Positions 38,599 through 47,443 of a stretch of DNA of 64,000 nt are shown piece by piece. Within the stretch, counting starts at the first letter, position 1. Each line of letters begins with the position of its first letter. The translations under genes were made by a program, and so were the position numbers. The notes beneath the pieces were generated by a model. It saw only the letters and a list, made by a program, of their open reading frames with translations, did not search any database and was not told the origin of the DNA. The stretch is taken from NCBI RefSeq assembly GCF_012274265.1, contig NZ_JAANYY010000005.1:248001-312000 (forward strand), written 5' to 3'. The DNA is from Sphingopyxis microcysteis (GTDB taxonomy: Bacteria; Pseudomonadota; Alphaproteobacteria; Sphingomonadales; Sphingomonadaceae).

Positions 38599-39981
38599 AT
38601 GACGCACAATTTCCATCCCACGATGCTGCGCGAATATGACATCCGCGGCGTGGTCGGCGACACGCTGTCGGACAAGGACGCCTATGCCATCGGGCGCAGT
38701 TTCGCGACGCTCGTCGCGCGCGGAGGGGGCAAGCGGATCGCGGTCGGTTATGACGGACGGCTGTCGTCGCCGATGCTCGCCGACGCGCTGATCGCCGGGA
38801 TCAACGCCGCTGGTATCGACGCGCTGAACGTCGGGCTCGGGCCGACGCCGATGCTCTATTATGCGGCGTCAACCGAAGAGGTGGATGGCGGCATCCAGAT
38901 AACCGGCAGCCACAATCCCACCGACTATAACGGCTTCAAATTTGTGATGCAGGGGCGTCCTTTCTATGGCGCGGACATCCAGCGGATCGGCGAAATGGCT
39001 GCCGCGGGCGATTGGGAAACTGGCGAAGGTGCCACGCAGAGCATCGACATCATCGACGCATATGTCGACCGGCTGGTCGAAGGTTTCGCCGGTAGCGCCT
39101 TCCGCATCGGCTGGGACGCCGGCAACGGCGCGGCGGGGACGGTGATCGAAAAGCTCACCGCGAAGCTGCCGGGTGAGCATTTCCTGTTGTTTACCGACAT
39201 CGACGGCCATTTCCCGAACCACCATCCCGATCCGACCGAAGAGAAGAATCTGGCCGATCTGCGAAAGCTCGTCGCGGAGAGGAATCTCGATTTCGGCGTC
39301 GCTTTCGATGGAGATGGCGACAGGATCGGCGCGATCGACGGCGAGGGGCGGGTGATCTGGGGCGACCAGCTGCTGCAAATCTATGCCGCGGCACTGCTTG
39401 CCGACGCGCCCGGCGCGACGATCATCGCCGATGTGAAGGCCAGCCAAGCGCTGTTCGACCGCGTCGCCGAACTCGGCGGCCAGCCTTTGATGTGGAGGAC
39501 GGGCCACAGCCTGATCAAGGCGAAGATGAAGGAAACCGGCAGCCCGCTGGCGGGCGAGATGAGCGGGCATATCTTCTTCGCCGACCGCTATTTTGGCTAT
39601 GACGACGCGCCCTACGCCGCGGTGCGGCTGATCGAGGCGGCGACGAAGCTGGGGCAGAGCGTCACCGAACTGCGCGGCAATATGGCGCCGATGGTCAACA
39701 CGCCCGAGCTGCGCTTCCAGGTCGACGAGGTGCGCAAATTCGCCATTGTGGATGAAGTTCTGGCGCGGCTCGCCGCATCGGGGGCAAAGGTCGACCGCAC
39801 CGACGGCGCCCGCGTGCTCACCGACGACGGGTGGTGGCTGCTCCGCGCCTCGAACACGCAGGATGTGCTGGTGGCGCGCGCCGAGGCTAAGGATGAGGCG
39901 GCGCTGGCGCGGCTGATGGCGGCGATCGACGAACAGCTCGGCCTGTCGGGGGTCGTGCGGGGTCCGCAGGCGGGGCATTAA
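38599..39981 (+). CDS. Phosphomannomutase/phosphoglucomutase
   Basis: Alpha-D-phosphohexomutase of the AlgC/PgmG type, feeding sugar-nucleotide and exopolysaccharide synthesis. 460 residues with the start [15 protein letters not shown], the phosphoserine loop [14 protein letters not shown], metal site [10 protein letters not shown] and sugar-binding GEMSGHIFF. In sphingan producers PgmG has this role; no polysaccharide genes are adjacent. It follows mipZ by 32 nt. Confidence 0.93.
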   Translation: MTHNFHPTMLREYDIRGVVGDTLSDKDAYAIGRSFATLVARGGGKRIAVGYDGRLSSPMLADALIAGINAAGIDALNVGLGPTPMLYYAASTEEVDGGIQITGSHNPTDYNGFKFVMQGRPFYGADIQRIGEMAAAGDWETGEGATQSIDIIDAYVDRLVEGFAGSAFRIGWDAGNGAAGTVIEKLTAKLPGEHFLLFTDIDGHFPNHHPDPTEEKNLADLRKLVAERNLDFGVAFDGDGDRIGAIDGEGRVIWGDQLLQIYAAALLADAPGATIIADVKASQALFDRVAELGGQPLMWRTGHSLIKAKMKETGSPLAGEMSGHIFFADRYFGYDDAPYAAVRLIEAATKLGQSVTELRGNMAPMVNTPELRFQVDEVRKFAIVDEVLARLAASGAKVDRTDGARVLTDDGWWLLRASNTQDVLVARAEAKDEAALARLMAAIDEQLGLSGVVRGPQAGH

Positions 39982-39994
39982 TCTCCAACTCCGC

Positions 39995-40080
39995 TCCCTT
40001 TTAGGGAGGGGACGGTGGAGCGTATGCGGCGACGAAAGAACGCCTGCCGCGACCCACCCCTAACCCCTCCCTAAAAGGGA
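39995..40080. repeat. Long inverted repeat, family E
   Basis: Perfect 17-bp arms TCCCTTTTAGGGAGGGG (39995-40011) and CCCCTCCCTAAAAGGGA (40064-40080). Partial complementarity continues inward (ACGGTGG with CCACCC). It lies between the phosphomutase and lptB, probably at the end of the first transcript. Confidence 0.75.
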
Positions 40081-40172
40081 CGGGGACAACCCTGCAAAAA
40101 TCTTGCCAGATTGACCTTGGCTGCGATCCTCGGGTAACGCCCGCACAAGTCTCCTCAGGAAGCGACGTGTAA

Positions 40173-40991
40173 ATGACCGACGACGAAGCGACCCCGCCCG
40201 TGCTGACCGCCGACGCCGACCACGGCATCGCCGAGCATAAGGCGCATGTCCGCGACGACGCCGCGGCGGGCAATGGGCTCGCGGTCATTTCGATCGCCAA
40301 AAGCTATGACAAGCGCGTCGTGCTCTCCGACGTCTCGCTGTCGGTGGCAAAGGGTGAAGTGCTCGGGCTGCTCGGTCCCAATGGCGCCGGCAAGACCACC
40401 TGTTTCTATTCGATCATGGGACTGGTGAAGCCCGACGCCGGGCGCATCATGCTCGACGGAGCCGACATCACTGCGCTGCCGATGTATCGCCGCGCGATCC
40501 TCGGCCTCGGTTATCTGCCGCAGGAAACCTCGATTTTTCGAGGCATGACGGTCGAACAGAATATCAGCGCGGTGCTCGAACTGGCCGAACCCGACAAGAT
40601 CGCGCGCGAGCGGCGGCTGGAGGAATTGCTCGACGAATTCGGGCTGACGCGGCTGCGCAGCGCGGCGGCGATGGCGCTGTCGGGCGGCGAACGGCGGCGC
40701 GCCGAGATCGCCCGCGCGCTCGCCGCCAACCCTTCGATCATGCTGCTCGACGAACCTTTTGCGGGGATCGACCCCCTGTCGATCAGCGACATCCGCGACC
40801 TTGTCGCCGATTTGAAGACGCGCGGCATCGGGGTGCTGATCACCGACCATAATGTCCGCGAAACGCTCGACCTCGTCGACCGCGCCTGCATCATTTATGA
40901 CGGCAAGGTGCTGCTCGCGGGTTCGCCCGAGGAACTGGTGGCCGATCCCGAGGTGCGGCGACTGTATCTGGGCGAGGGTTTCTCCTTGTGA
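40173..40991 (+). CDS. lptB: Lipopolysaccharide export ABC transporter ATPase LptB
   Basis: Cytoplasmic ATPase of LptBFG, powering LPS transport across the envelope. 272 residues with Walker A GPNGAGKTT, Q-loop LPQETSIFRGMTV, signature LSGGERRR, Walker B IMLLDEPFAGIDP and switch His in DHNVRE. There is an extra 35-residue acidic N-terminal stretch. lptC and lptA, often directly upstream, are absent; rpoN follows, a common arrangement. Confidence 0.95.
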   Translation: MTDDEATPPVLTADADHGIAEHKAHVRDDAAAGNGLAVISIAKSYDKRVVLSDVSLSVAKGEVLGLLGPNGAGKTTCFYSIMGLVKPDAGRIMLDGADITALPMYRRAILGLGYLPQETSIFRGMTVEQNISAVLELAEPDKIARERRLEELLDEFGLTRLRSAAAMALSGGERRRAEIARALAANPSIMLLDEPFAGIDPLSISDIRDLVADLKTRGIGVLITDHNVRETLDLVDRACIIYDGKVLLAGSPEELVADPEVRRLYLGEGFSL

Positions 40992-41034
40992 GCGATGTGG
41001 GCCGTATCGGTGTTGAATGAGCCGCTTTCCGTTT

Positions 41035-41161
41035 CCGTTTGTGTCGAGCGAAGTCGAGACACGCCGAGTACGCGCATGGCTTCACGTGTCTCGACTTCCG
41101 GCAAAGCCGGAAGTCTATCCCGAGCGACTACCAAGGCAGTCGAGGGGCTCGACACGAACGG
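41035..41161. repeat. Composite REP-like element, family D
   Basis: Outer arms CCGTTTGTGTCGAG (41035-41048) and CTCGACACGAACGG (ending 41161) match except for one base. Between them are two more hairpins, GTGTCGAGCGAAGTCGAGACAC at the left (trimmed here to its core TCGAGCGAAGTCGA) and CTTCCGGC-AAA-GCCGGAAG in the middle. It fills the lptB-rpoN gap. Confidence 0.7.
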
Positions 41162-41183
41162 GGTAAAGGGTTGCTGATACCCG

Positions 41184-42653
41184 ATGGCGTTGGGTCCACG
41201 CCTCGATCTCCGCCAGTCGCAATCGCTGGTGATGACGCCGCAGCTGCAGCAAGCGATCAAGCTGCTGGCGCTGTCGAATCTCGAACTCGAAGCCTATCTC
41301 GCCGAGGCGCTCGAGGGTAATCCGCTGCTCGATACCGCGTCGGCGGACGGTGATGGCGGTGTGGGCGATACGAACGATGGCCCGGGGGACGACGCGCCGA
41401 TCAGCGACGCGGCATCGCTCGATGCCGACCATGCCTTGTCGTCGGACAGCGGCACCGCGAACGACCTTGACGTCGACATGACCGCCGAAAGCTTTCACCA
41501 CGACAGCGCCAGCGACAATGTCGGCCTGTCGGGAAGCGATAGCGAAGGCATCGATTTCGACAGCTTCGCCGGCGAGGATGCGACGCTGCACGAACATCTG
41601 CTGGCGCAGGTCGGCGAGCGGTTCAGCGGGCTGGAGGCGATGATCGCCGAACAGCTCGTCGCGCTGATCGACGAAGCGGGCTATCTGCGCGCCGATCTTG
41701 CCGAGATGGCGCAGCGGCTCGGCGTGCCGCTCGCGCTGGTCGAGAACGTACTCGCGGGCGTCCAATGCTTCGATCCGTCGGGGGTAGGCGGGCGCGACCT
41801 TGCCGAATGTATCGCGATCCAGGCGCGCGAGGCCGATCGCTATGACCCGGCGATGGCGACGATGATTGCGCATCTCGATCTGGTCGCCAAGGGCGCCTTT
41901 CCCCAGCTGAAGCGGATTTGCGGGGTCGATGACGAGGATCTGGCGGATATGATCCGCGAGCTTCGCGGCTATGATCCCAAGCCGGGGTTGAAGTTCGGCG
42001 GCGATGCGTCGCAGGCGGTGGTTCCCGACCTCTATATTCGTCGGACCGCGCAAGGGTGGGCGGTCGAGATCAACAGCGGCACCTTGCCGCGCCTGCTCGT
42101 CAATCGCCGCTATTACACCGAACTGGCCACCGGCGCGGCGGCCAAGAGCAAGGCGTGGCTGTCCGAACAGCTCGCGAGCGCGAACTGGCTGGTGCGCGCA
42201 CTCGACCAGCGCCAGCGCACCATCATCAAGGTCGCGAGCGCGATCGTGAAGCAGCAGGAAGGGTTTTTCCTGCACGGCGTCGCGCACATGCGCCCGCTGA
42301 CGTTGCGGCAGGTCGCCGAGGAGATCGGCATGCACGAATCGACGGTCAGCCGGGTCACGAGCAACAAGTACCTCAGCTGCGCGCGCGGGCTGTTCGAGCT
42401 CAAATATTTCTTTTCGTCGGGCATTTCGGCGACCGAGGGCGACGGTGCGGTGTCGGCCGAAGCGGTAAAGAGCCGAATCAAGGCGATGATCGAGGGCGAG
42501 GATCCAAAGGCGATCCTGTCCGACGAGACGATCGCGCAGAAACTGTCCGCCGAGGGGCACGACATCGCGCGGCGCACGGTGGTCAAATATCGCGAAGCGA
42601 TGGGCTATGGCTCGTCGGTGCAGCGGCGGCGGCAGAAGGCTTTGGCGGGGTAG
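41184..42653 (+). CDS. rpoN: RNA polymerase sigma-54 factor
   Basis: 489 residues. N-terminal region I is Gln-rich (LRQSQSLVMTPQLQQAIKLL), region II is acidic (about 50-130), then the core-binding domain and helix-turn-helix (LRQVAEEIGMHESTVSRV). The C-terminal RpoN box is ARRTVVKYREAMG. It directs transcription at -24/-12 promoters with enhancer-binding proteins. hpf and ptsN, often downstream, are absent here. Confidence 0.97.
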   Translation: MALGPRLDLRQSQSLVMTPQLQQAIKLLALSNLELEAYLAEALEGNPLLDTASADGDGGVGDTNDGPGDDAPISDAASLDADHALSSDSGTANDLDVDMTAESFHHDSASDNVGLSGSDSEGIDFDSFAGEDATLHEHLLAQVGERFSGLEAMIAEQLVALIDEAGYLRADLAEMAQRLGVPLALVENVLAGVQCFDPSGVGGRDLAECIAIQAREADRYDPAMATMIAHLDLVAKGAFPQLKRICGVDDEDLADMIRELRGYDPKPGLKFGGDASQAVVPDLYIRRTAQGWAVEINSGTLPRLLVNRRYYTELATGAAAKSKAWLSEQLASANWLVRALDQRQRTIIKVASAIVKQQEGFFLHGVAHMRPLTLRQVAEEIGMHESTVSRVTSNKYLSCARGLFELKYFFSSGISATEGDGAVSAEAVKSRIKAMIEGEDPKAILSDETIAQKLSAEGHDIARRTVVKYREAMGYGSSVQRRRQKALAG

Positions 42654-42659
42654 CAATCC

Positions 42660-42749
42660 CGTCGCCCCCGCGAAGGCGGGGGCCGCTGGAGATTTACGCA
42701 GCGGTGTGGCGCAAGCCCGACAACGGCCCCCGCCTTCGCGGGGGCGACG
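42660..42749. repeat. REP-like double hairpin, family A (copy 4)
   Basis: Perfect 26-bp arms (42660-42685 and 42724-42749) identical to copy 1, with an unrelated 38-nt centre. It starts 7 nt after the rpoN stop and precedes the rpmJ promoter. Confidence 0.8.
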
Positions 42750-42768
42750 TTTTCTCGTCGGGAGCCGG

Positions 42769-42796
42769 TTGACTTTTTACCCGCTTCCCCATAGTT
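42769..42796 (+). promoter_or_regulatory. Candidate rpmJ promoter
   Basis: TTGACT (42769-42774) and ATAGTT (42791-42796) are separated by 16 nt, 44 nt before the rpmJ start. It lies just after the family A repeat, so rpmJ probably has its own start point independent of rpoN. Confidence 0.45.
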
Positions 42797-42839
42797 GCGC
42801 CGCTTCGCGTCAACACGCCAAGATTTACGGAACAGAACG

Positions 42840-42965
42840 ATGAAGATTCGCAACAGCCTGAAGTCGCTGAAGGACCGCCACCGGGATAACCGCGTTATCC
42901 GTCGCCGTGGCCGTACCTATGTGATCAACAAGACCAACCGCCGCTTCAAGGCGCGCCAGGGCTGA
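42840..42965 (+). CDS. rpmJ: 50S ribosomal protein L36, type B
   Basis: A 41-residue protein ([18 protein letters not shown] to the end KARQG) with the sequence pattern of type-B L36. It has no cysteines, unlike the zinc-binding type A form. A standard rpmJ was not seen in the spc block here, so this may be the only L36 gene. The ATG at 42840 is preceded by GGAACAG. Confidence 0.95.
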   Translation: MKIRNSLKSLKDRHRDNRVIRRRGRTYVINKTNRRFKARQG

Positions 42966-43062
42966 TTGTCCTGTCGGGGCGTTTGCTGCCCCGCGCGTAT
43001 AGCGAAGTCAGCGTAACGCCGTCGGATGCTTCCGGCGGCGCTTTCGCGTGTCCGGAGTGCCC

Positions 43063-43674
43063 ATGATTCGCCGATCGGTGATTTTTGATGTCGGCCGCGT
43101 CCTGTTCGACTGGGACCTGCGCCACCTGTTCGCGAAATTGATCGACGACCGGGACGAGCTCGAATGGTTCGTGACCAACGTCGTTACGCCCCAATGGCAT
43201 TTCCAGCATGATGCCGGGCGCCCGCTCGCCGCGATGCTGCCCGAGCTCAAGGCCGAATTTCCGGGACATGACGATCTGATCGACGCTTATGCGGCGCGCT
43301 TCAACGAAACGATTCCCGGGCCGATGCCGGGCAGCCTCGAGCTGGTGGCGCGGTTGGACGATGCGGGGGTGCCGCTGTTTGCGATCACCAATTTCGGCCA
43401 TGAATTCTGGGAAGACTTCCGTCCGACCCAGCCGGTATTCGACCGTTTTCAGGGTATCATCGTGTCGGGCACCGAAAAATTGATGAAGCCCGATCCCGCG
43501 ATCTACCGCCTCGCGATCGAGCGCTTCGGCATCGATCCCGCGGGCGCGCTGTTCATCGACGATGTCGCGGCGAATATCGCGGGTGCCGAATCGGTCGGCA
43601 TCGCCGGCCATCTGTTCGGCGGCGCGGCGATGCTCGAACGCGATCTGGTCGCGCGCGGTTACCTGCCCGGCTGA
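43063..43674 (+). CDS. HAD-superfamily hydrolase, subfamily IA
   Basis: 203 residues from the ATG at 43063, which has GGAG upstream. HAD motifs: VIFDVGRVLFDWD (motif I, DxG rather than DxD), FAITNFG (motif II), SGTEKLMKPDPAIY (motif III Lys) and ALFIDDVAANIAGAE (motif IV). The missing second Asp of motif I is common in dehalogenase-type members. Substrate unknown. Its last 16 nt overlap the convergent serine hydrolase gene. Confidence 0.82.
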   Translation: MIRRSVIFDVGRVLFDWDLRHLFAKLIDDRDELEWFVTNVVTPQWHFQHDAGRPLAAMLPELKAEFPGHDDLIDAYAARFNETIPGPMPGSLELVARLDDAGVPLFAITNFGHEFWEDFRPTQPVFDRFQGIIVSGTEKLMKPDPAIYRLAIERFGIDPAGALFIDDVAANIAGAESVGIAGHLFGGAAMLERDLVARGYLPG

Positions 43675-45104
43675 TCGAACCACAGCACCAGGCGGCGCGT
43701 CGTGGTGATCGGCGCGGCAAAGCTGCCGTCGGCCTGTGCACGCAGATCGGCGATACCGAACGGATTGACGATCCCCGCGCGGGTCAGGCCGCCTTTGGGG
43801 TCGAGCCCGACGATCGTCAGCGGCGCGTCGCTTCGCTGCATCGCGGTGCCGAAATAGGCCAGCATCGCGGGGTGCTGGTCGGCGGTGCCGACGCACAGCC
43901 CCGCCTCGATCCGGAAGCGCACCGTGCCTTCGACCGCGACGTCGCCGAAGGTGCCGCGATAGCGCTGCGCGGCGAGCGGGCATTGGGCGGCGACCAGCCC
44001 GGCGGGTGCGGCACGGAAGGGCGCGGCGATCATCTGCGCGGTGGGTTCCATCCGCGACACCCACGACGCATTGGACAGCAGGCTGACGGCGGTGCGTTCG
44101 CTGCGCCACAGGCCAAGCGTGCTGCGCGCGCCAAGCGCCACGCCATTGTGATGGACGATGGGCGCGCCGTCGGCATCGCTCCCGATGCGCCAGCCGAAAC
44201 CGACCTCATAATCCTCCGCCGCTGCCGCTTTGCCATCGGCGAGCTTCACCGGCACGAGCATCGCATCAAAGGTTTCGGGGCGCACGACGCGGCCGTCGAT
44301 CATGCGCCCGCCGAAGCTTGCGACCGCACTGGCGGTGCCGCTGAGCCCGCCGCCGCCCCAGGTGTAGCTGAAATCGTGGCGCGGCAGATCGACCACGCGC
44401 CGCTGGTCGAAGCCATAGGCGCGCGAGGCGTCGGGGTCGCCGCTGTCGGTCGCGTCGGCGCGGATCGCGAGCCCCGGTGCGACCTCCGTTCTGACATAGT
44501 CGGTGAAGGGGCGCCCGGCCTTTTCTTCGACCAGCGCACCGAGCAAGCTATAGCCCCACGACGAATAGCTGTACGCAGTTCCCGGCGGGCTCAGCAGGTC
44601 GCGTCCCGCGAAAATCGCGACGGCATCGCGCCCCGTGGCGTAGTGACGCGATCCGCGATCCGCATCGATCGCCTGATAATGCGGCAAGCCCGAGACATGC
44701 GCGGCGAGCTGGCGCGGGGTGATCGCTGGCCAGCGCGCGCCGAGCCACGTCAATTGATCCTGCACAGGGGCGTCGGGATCGATCTTGCGCTGCTCGGCGA
44801 GCTGCATGACCGCGGCGACGGTAAAGATCTTCGACACGCTGGCGAGCCGGAACAGCGTGTCGCGCGTGACCGGCGCCCCGCTGGCGTGATCGCGCTGCCC
44901 GCTCGCACCGTCCCAGACGATGCGGCCGTCCTGCCACACCGCCGCCGCCATGCCGGGGACACCGTTGGTTTCGCGGAGCGTGTCGAGCAGGCGCTGCGCG
45001 ACGGCGGCCGCGTCGGCGTCAGCGCCGGTTTGCGCGCCCGCGGGCGCCGCGATCGCGAACAAGGTGGTGGTGCTCAAAATATAAGCGATCGGTCGTAACA
45101 TCAT
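43659..45104 (-). CDS. Serine hydrolase, class C beta-lactamase family
   Basis: 481 residues with a signal peptide (about 1-24, ending PAGAQ). Active-site motifs of the DD-peptidase/class C fold: SVSK (Ser-x-x-Lys) near residue 90, YSYSSWGY for the Tyr motif, and HHNG as the K/HxG equivalent. It may be a periplasmic esterase or peptidase; true beta-lactamase activity is doubtful because the family is mostly non-lactamase. It overlaps the HAD gene by 16 nt at the 3' end. Confidence 0.8.
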   Translation of the reverse strand: MMLRPIAYILSTTTLFAIAAPAGAQTGADADAAAVAQRLLDTLRETNGVPGMAAAVWQDGRIVWDGASGQRDHASGAPVTRDTLFRLASVSKIFTVAAVMQLAEQRKIDPDAPVQDQLTWLGARWPAITPRQLAAHVSGLPHYQAIDADRGSRHYATGRDAVAIFAGRDLLSPPGTAYSYSSWGYSLLGALVEEKAGRPFTDYVRTEVAPGLAIRADATDSGDPDASRAYGFDQRRVVDLPRHDFSYTWGGGGLSGTASAVASFGGRMIDGRVVRPETFDAMLVPVKLADGKAAAAEDYEVGFGWRIGSDADGAPIVHHNGVALGARSTLGLWRSERTAVSLLSNASWVSRMEPTAQMIAAPFRAAPAGLVAAQCPLAAQRYRGTFGDVAVEGTVRFRIEAGLCVGTADQHPAMLAYFGTAMQRSDAPLTIVGLDPKGGLTRAGIVNPFGIADLRAQADGSFAAPITTTRRLVLWFDQPGR

Positions 45105-45211
45105 CGAATCCCCTCCCTTTGGTGGAAGGGCGGGATGAGTCCGATCTGTCGCGCCGATGTGCCGAAATGTCGCGCGCCTGTCGCAGGCTTCGCGCTATTG
45201 GTACCGGTACT

Positions 45212-47374
45212 TTATTTCTCGACCCCGAGCTGCGTCAGCACAAAGGCGAATTCTTCGGCATCCTCGCGCAACGCGCCCCAGCGGCCCGACTTGCCCGCAT
45301 GGCCCGCGCCCATGTTGGTGCGCAGCAGCAGGGTCGCGTTGTTGGTGCGCGTCGCGCGCAGCTTGGCGACCCATTTGGCGGGCTCCCAATAGGTGACGCG
45401 CGGATCGTTGAGCCCTGCCGATACGAGCATCGGCGGATAGGCCTTGGCGGTCACATTGTCATAGGGGCTGTAGCTCAGCATATAGTCGAACGCGGCCTTG
45501 TCGGTGATCGGATTGCCCCATTCGGGCCATTCGCCGGGGGTCAGTGGCAGCGTCTCGTCGACCATCGTGTTGATCACGTCGACGAACGGCACCCCCGCGA
45601 GCACCGCGCCCCACAGTTCCGGCGCCTCGTTATAGACGACCCCTATCACCTGCCCGCCCGCCGAGCGACCTTCGATCGAAATCTTGCCTGCGCTGGTGTA
45701 TTTGGCGGCGATCAGCCCTTTGGCGACGTCGATGAAGTCGTTGAACGTGTTCTTGCGCGCGGTGGTCTTGCCCGCGAGATACCAGGCGCGGCCGAGGTCG
45801 TCGCCGCCACGGACATGCGCGATCGCATAGATCATGCCGCGATCGACGAGGCTGAGGCGAGTGGTCGAAAAGCCTGGCGGGACGCGATAGCCGTAGGAGC
45901 CATAGACATAGAGGTGCATCGGTGCGCTGCCGTCGCGCGGCGTGCCTTTCTTATACACCAGCGACACCGGCACCGGGGTACCGTCACGCGCGGGCATGTT
46001 CACCAATTCGGTTACATAGTTGTCATGATTATAACCGGATGGAATTTCTTGAACCTTGAGCGTTTCGAGTTTTTTGCTTGCAATATCAAAATCATACACG
46101 GTGTCGGGGGTGACCATCGATTCATAGTCGAGCCGCAGCTTGTCCTGATGATATTCGGGATTGTCGCCTAATCCGGCGACATAGGTCGTCTCGGGAAATT
46201 TGATGCGGCCCGGGGTCAGCGGCGCGTCGTATCGGCGCACGTCGACCTGATCGACGCCCTTTTCGCGCGATTCGAGGACGAAATAGTCTCGGAAGATCGA
46301 CAGGCCGGTGATGTAATTGTCGTCGGAGCCGGGGATCAGCGTTTGCCATTCGCCGGGCCGGTCGAGGCTGGCGGTCGCGATGCGGAAGTTGGCGTGGTCG
46401 TCGTTGGTATGGATGTAGAGCGTCTTTTCACGGACATCGACGCTATATTCGCGGCCCTTCTTGCGCGCGGAGACAAGCATCGGTTCGGCGCCGGGATCGT
46501 CGGCGGGGAGCAGATAGACTTCGCTCGTTTCATTGTCGCCGGTCGCGATCACGATATAGGCGTCGTCGGCGGTCTTGCCGACGCCGACCCCGAAACCGAT
46601 GTCGGCTTCCTTGTAGATGCGGACATCTTCGCTGACCGGGGTGCCGAGATAATGGACATGGACATTGTCGGTGCGCCAGTTTTCATTGGCAAGGCCATAG
46701 AGCAGCGCGTTGCTGTTCTCGGTCCACACCAGCGACGACAGGGTGCCGGGGATGACGTCGGGCAGCGCCTTGCCGGTCGTCAGGTCGGTGAAGCGCACCT
46801 CGAAGCGTTCCGAGCCATTGTCATCGACCGCATAGGCCATGAGCTTGCCATTGGGGCTGATCGACACGTCGGACAGGCGAAAATATTCCTTGTCCTTCGC
46901 CATCGCGACTTCGTCGAGGATCAGCGCGGCATCACCGCCCGCCGCGGGCCGCCGATACCATTTCTTATATTCGGCGCCTTCCTCAAATTCGACCCAATAG
47001 ACCCAGTCGCCGTCCTTTTGCGGCACCGACGAATCGGCTTCCTTGATGCGGCCCTTCATCTCCTGGAACAGCGTCTCGACGAGCGCAGCGTGCGGCTTCA
47101 TCGCGGCATCGAACCAGGCATTCTCGGCCTTTACATAGTCGAGCACATCCTTGTCATCGATCACCGGATAGCTCTCGTCCTTCAGCCAGTGATAGGGGTC
47201 GGAGAGTTTTTTGCCATGCAGCACCGTTTCGTGCGGGCGCTTCTCGGCGACCGGGGCGGCAAGCGGGGCAGGGGCGGGGCTGGTCAAGGCGGCGTCTTTC
47301 TGTTGGGCAAGCAGGGGCGGCGATGCGACAAGCGGGGTGGCAATTGCCGCCAGAAACATCCAAATAGCGCGCAT
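45212..47374 (-). CDS. Exported oligopeptidase B-like S9 peptidase
   Basis: 720 residues from the ATG at 47374 (GGGGGA upstream); the much longer open frame to 49348 lies antisense to the next gene and is not real. A signal peptide (about 1-23) suggests a periplasmic enzyme. Beta-propeller domain about 45-450, then alpha/beta hydrolase with nucleophile in GRSAGGQ, Asp in SAGLNDPRVTYWEPAKW and His in GAGHAGKSGR. Prolyl-oligopeptidase family, cleaving after basic residues if true oligopeptidase B. Confidence 0.9.
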   Translation of the reverse strand: MRAIWMFLAAIATPLVASPPLLAQQKDAALTSPAPAPLAAPVAEKRPHETVLHGKKLSDPYHWLKDESYPVIDDKDVLDYVKAENAWFDAAMKPHAALVETLFQEMKGRIKEADSSVPQKDGDWVYWVEFEEGAEYKKWYRRPAAGGDAALILDEVAMAKDKEYFRLSDVSISPNGKLMAYAVDDNGSERFEVRFTDLTTGKALPDVIPGTLSSLVWTENSNALLYGLANENWRTDNVHVHYLGTPVSEDVRIYKEADIGFGVGVGKTADDAYIVIATGDNETSEVYLLPADDPGAEPMLVSARKKGREYSVDVREKTLYIHTNDDHANFRIATASLDRPGEWQTLIPGSDDNYITGLSIFRDYFVLESREKGVDQVDVRRYDAPLTPGRIKFPETTYVAGLGDNPEYHQDKLRLDYESMVTPDTVYDFDIASKKLETLKVQEIPSGYNHDNYVTELVNMPARDGTPVPVSLVYKKGTPRDGSAPMHLYVYGSYGYRVPPGFSTTRLSLVDRGMIYAIAHVRGGDDLGRAWYLAGKTTARKNTFNDFIDVAKGLIAAKYTSAGKISIEGRSAGGQVIGVVYNEAPELWGAVLAGVPFVDVINTMVDETLPLTPGEWPEWGNPITDKAAFDYMLSYSPYDNVTAKAYPPMLVSAGLNDPRVTYWEPAKWVAKLRATRTNNATLLLRTNMGAGHAGKSGRWGALREDAEEFAFVLTQLGVEK

Positions 47375-47443
47375 CGAAAAATCCCCCGCGGTGTCGCCCG
47401 GATCGGGCGGGATCGCCCGCGATGTAGGAATAAGGAACGTCTG

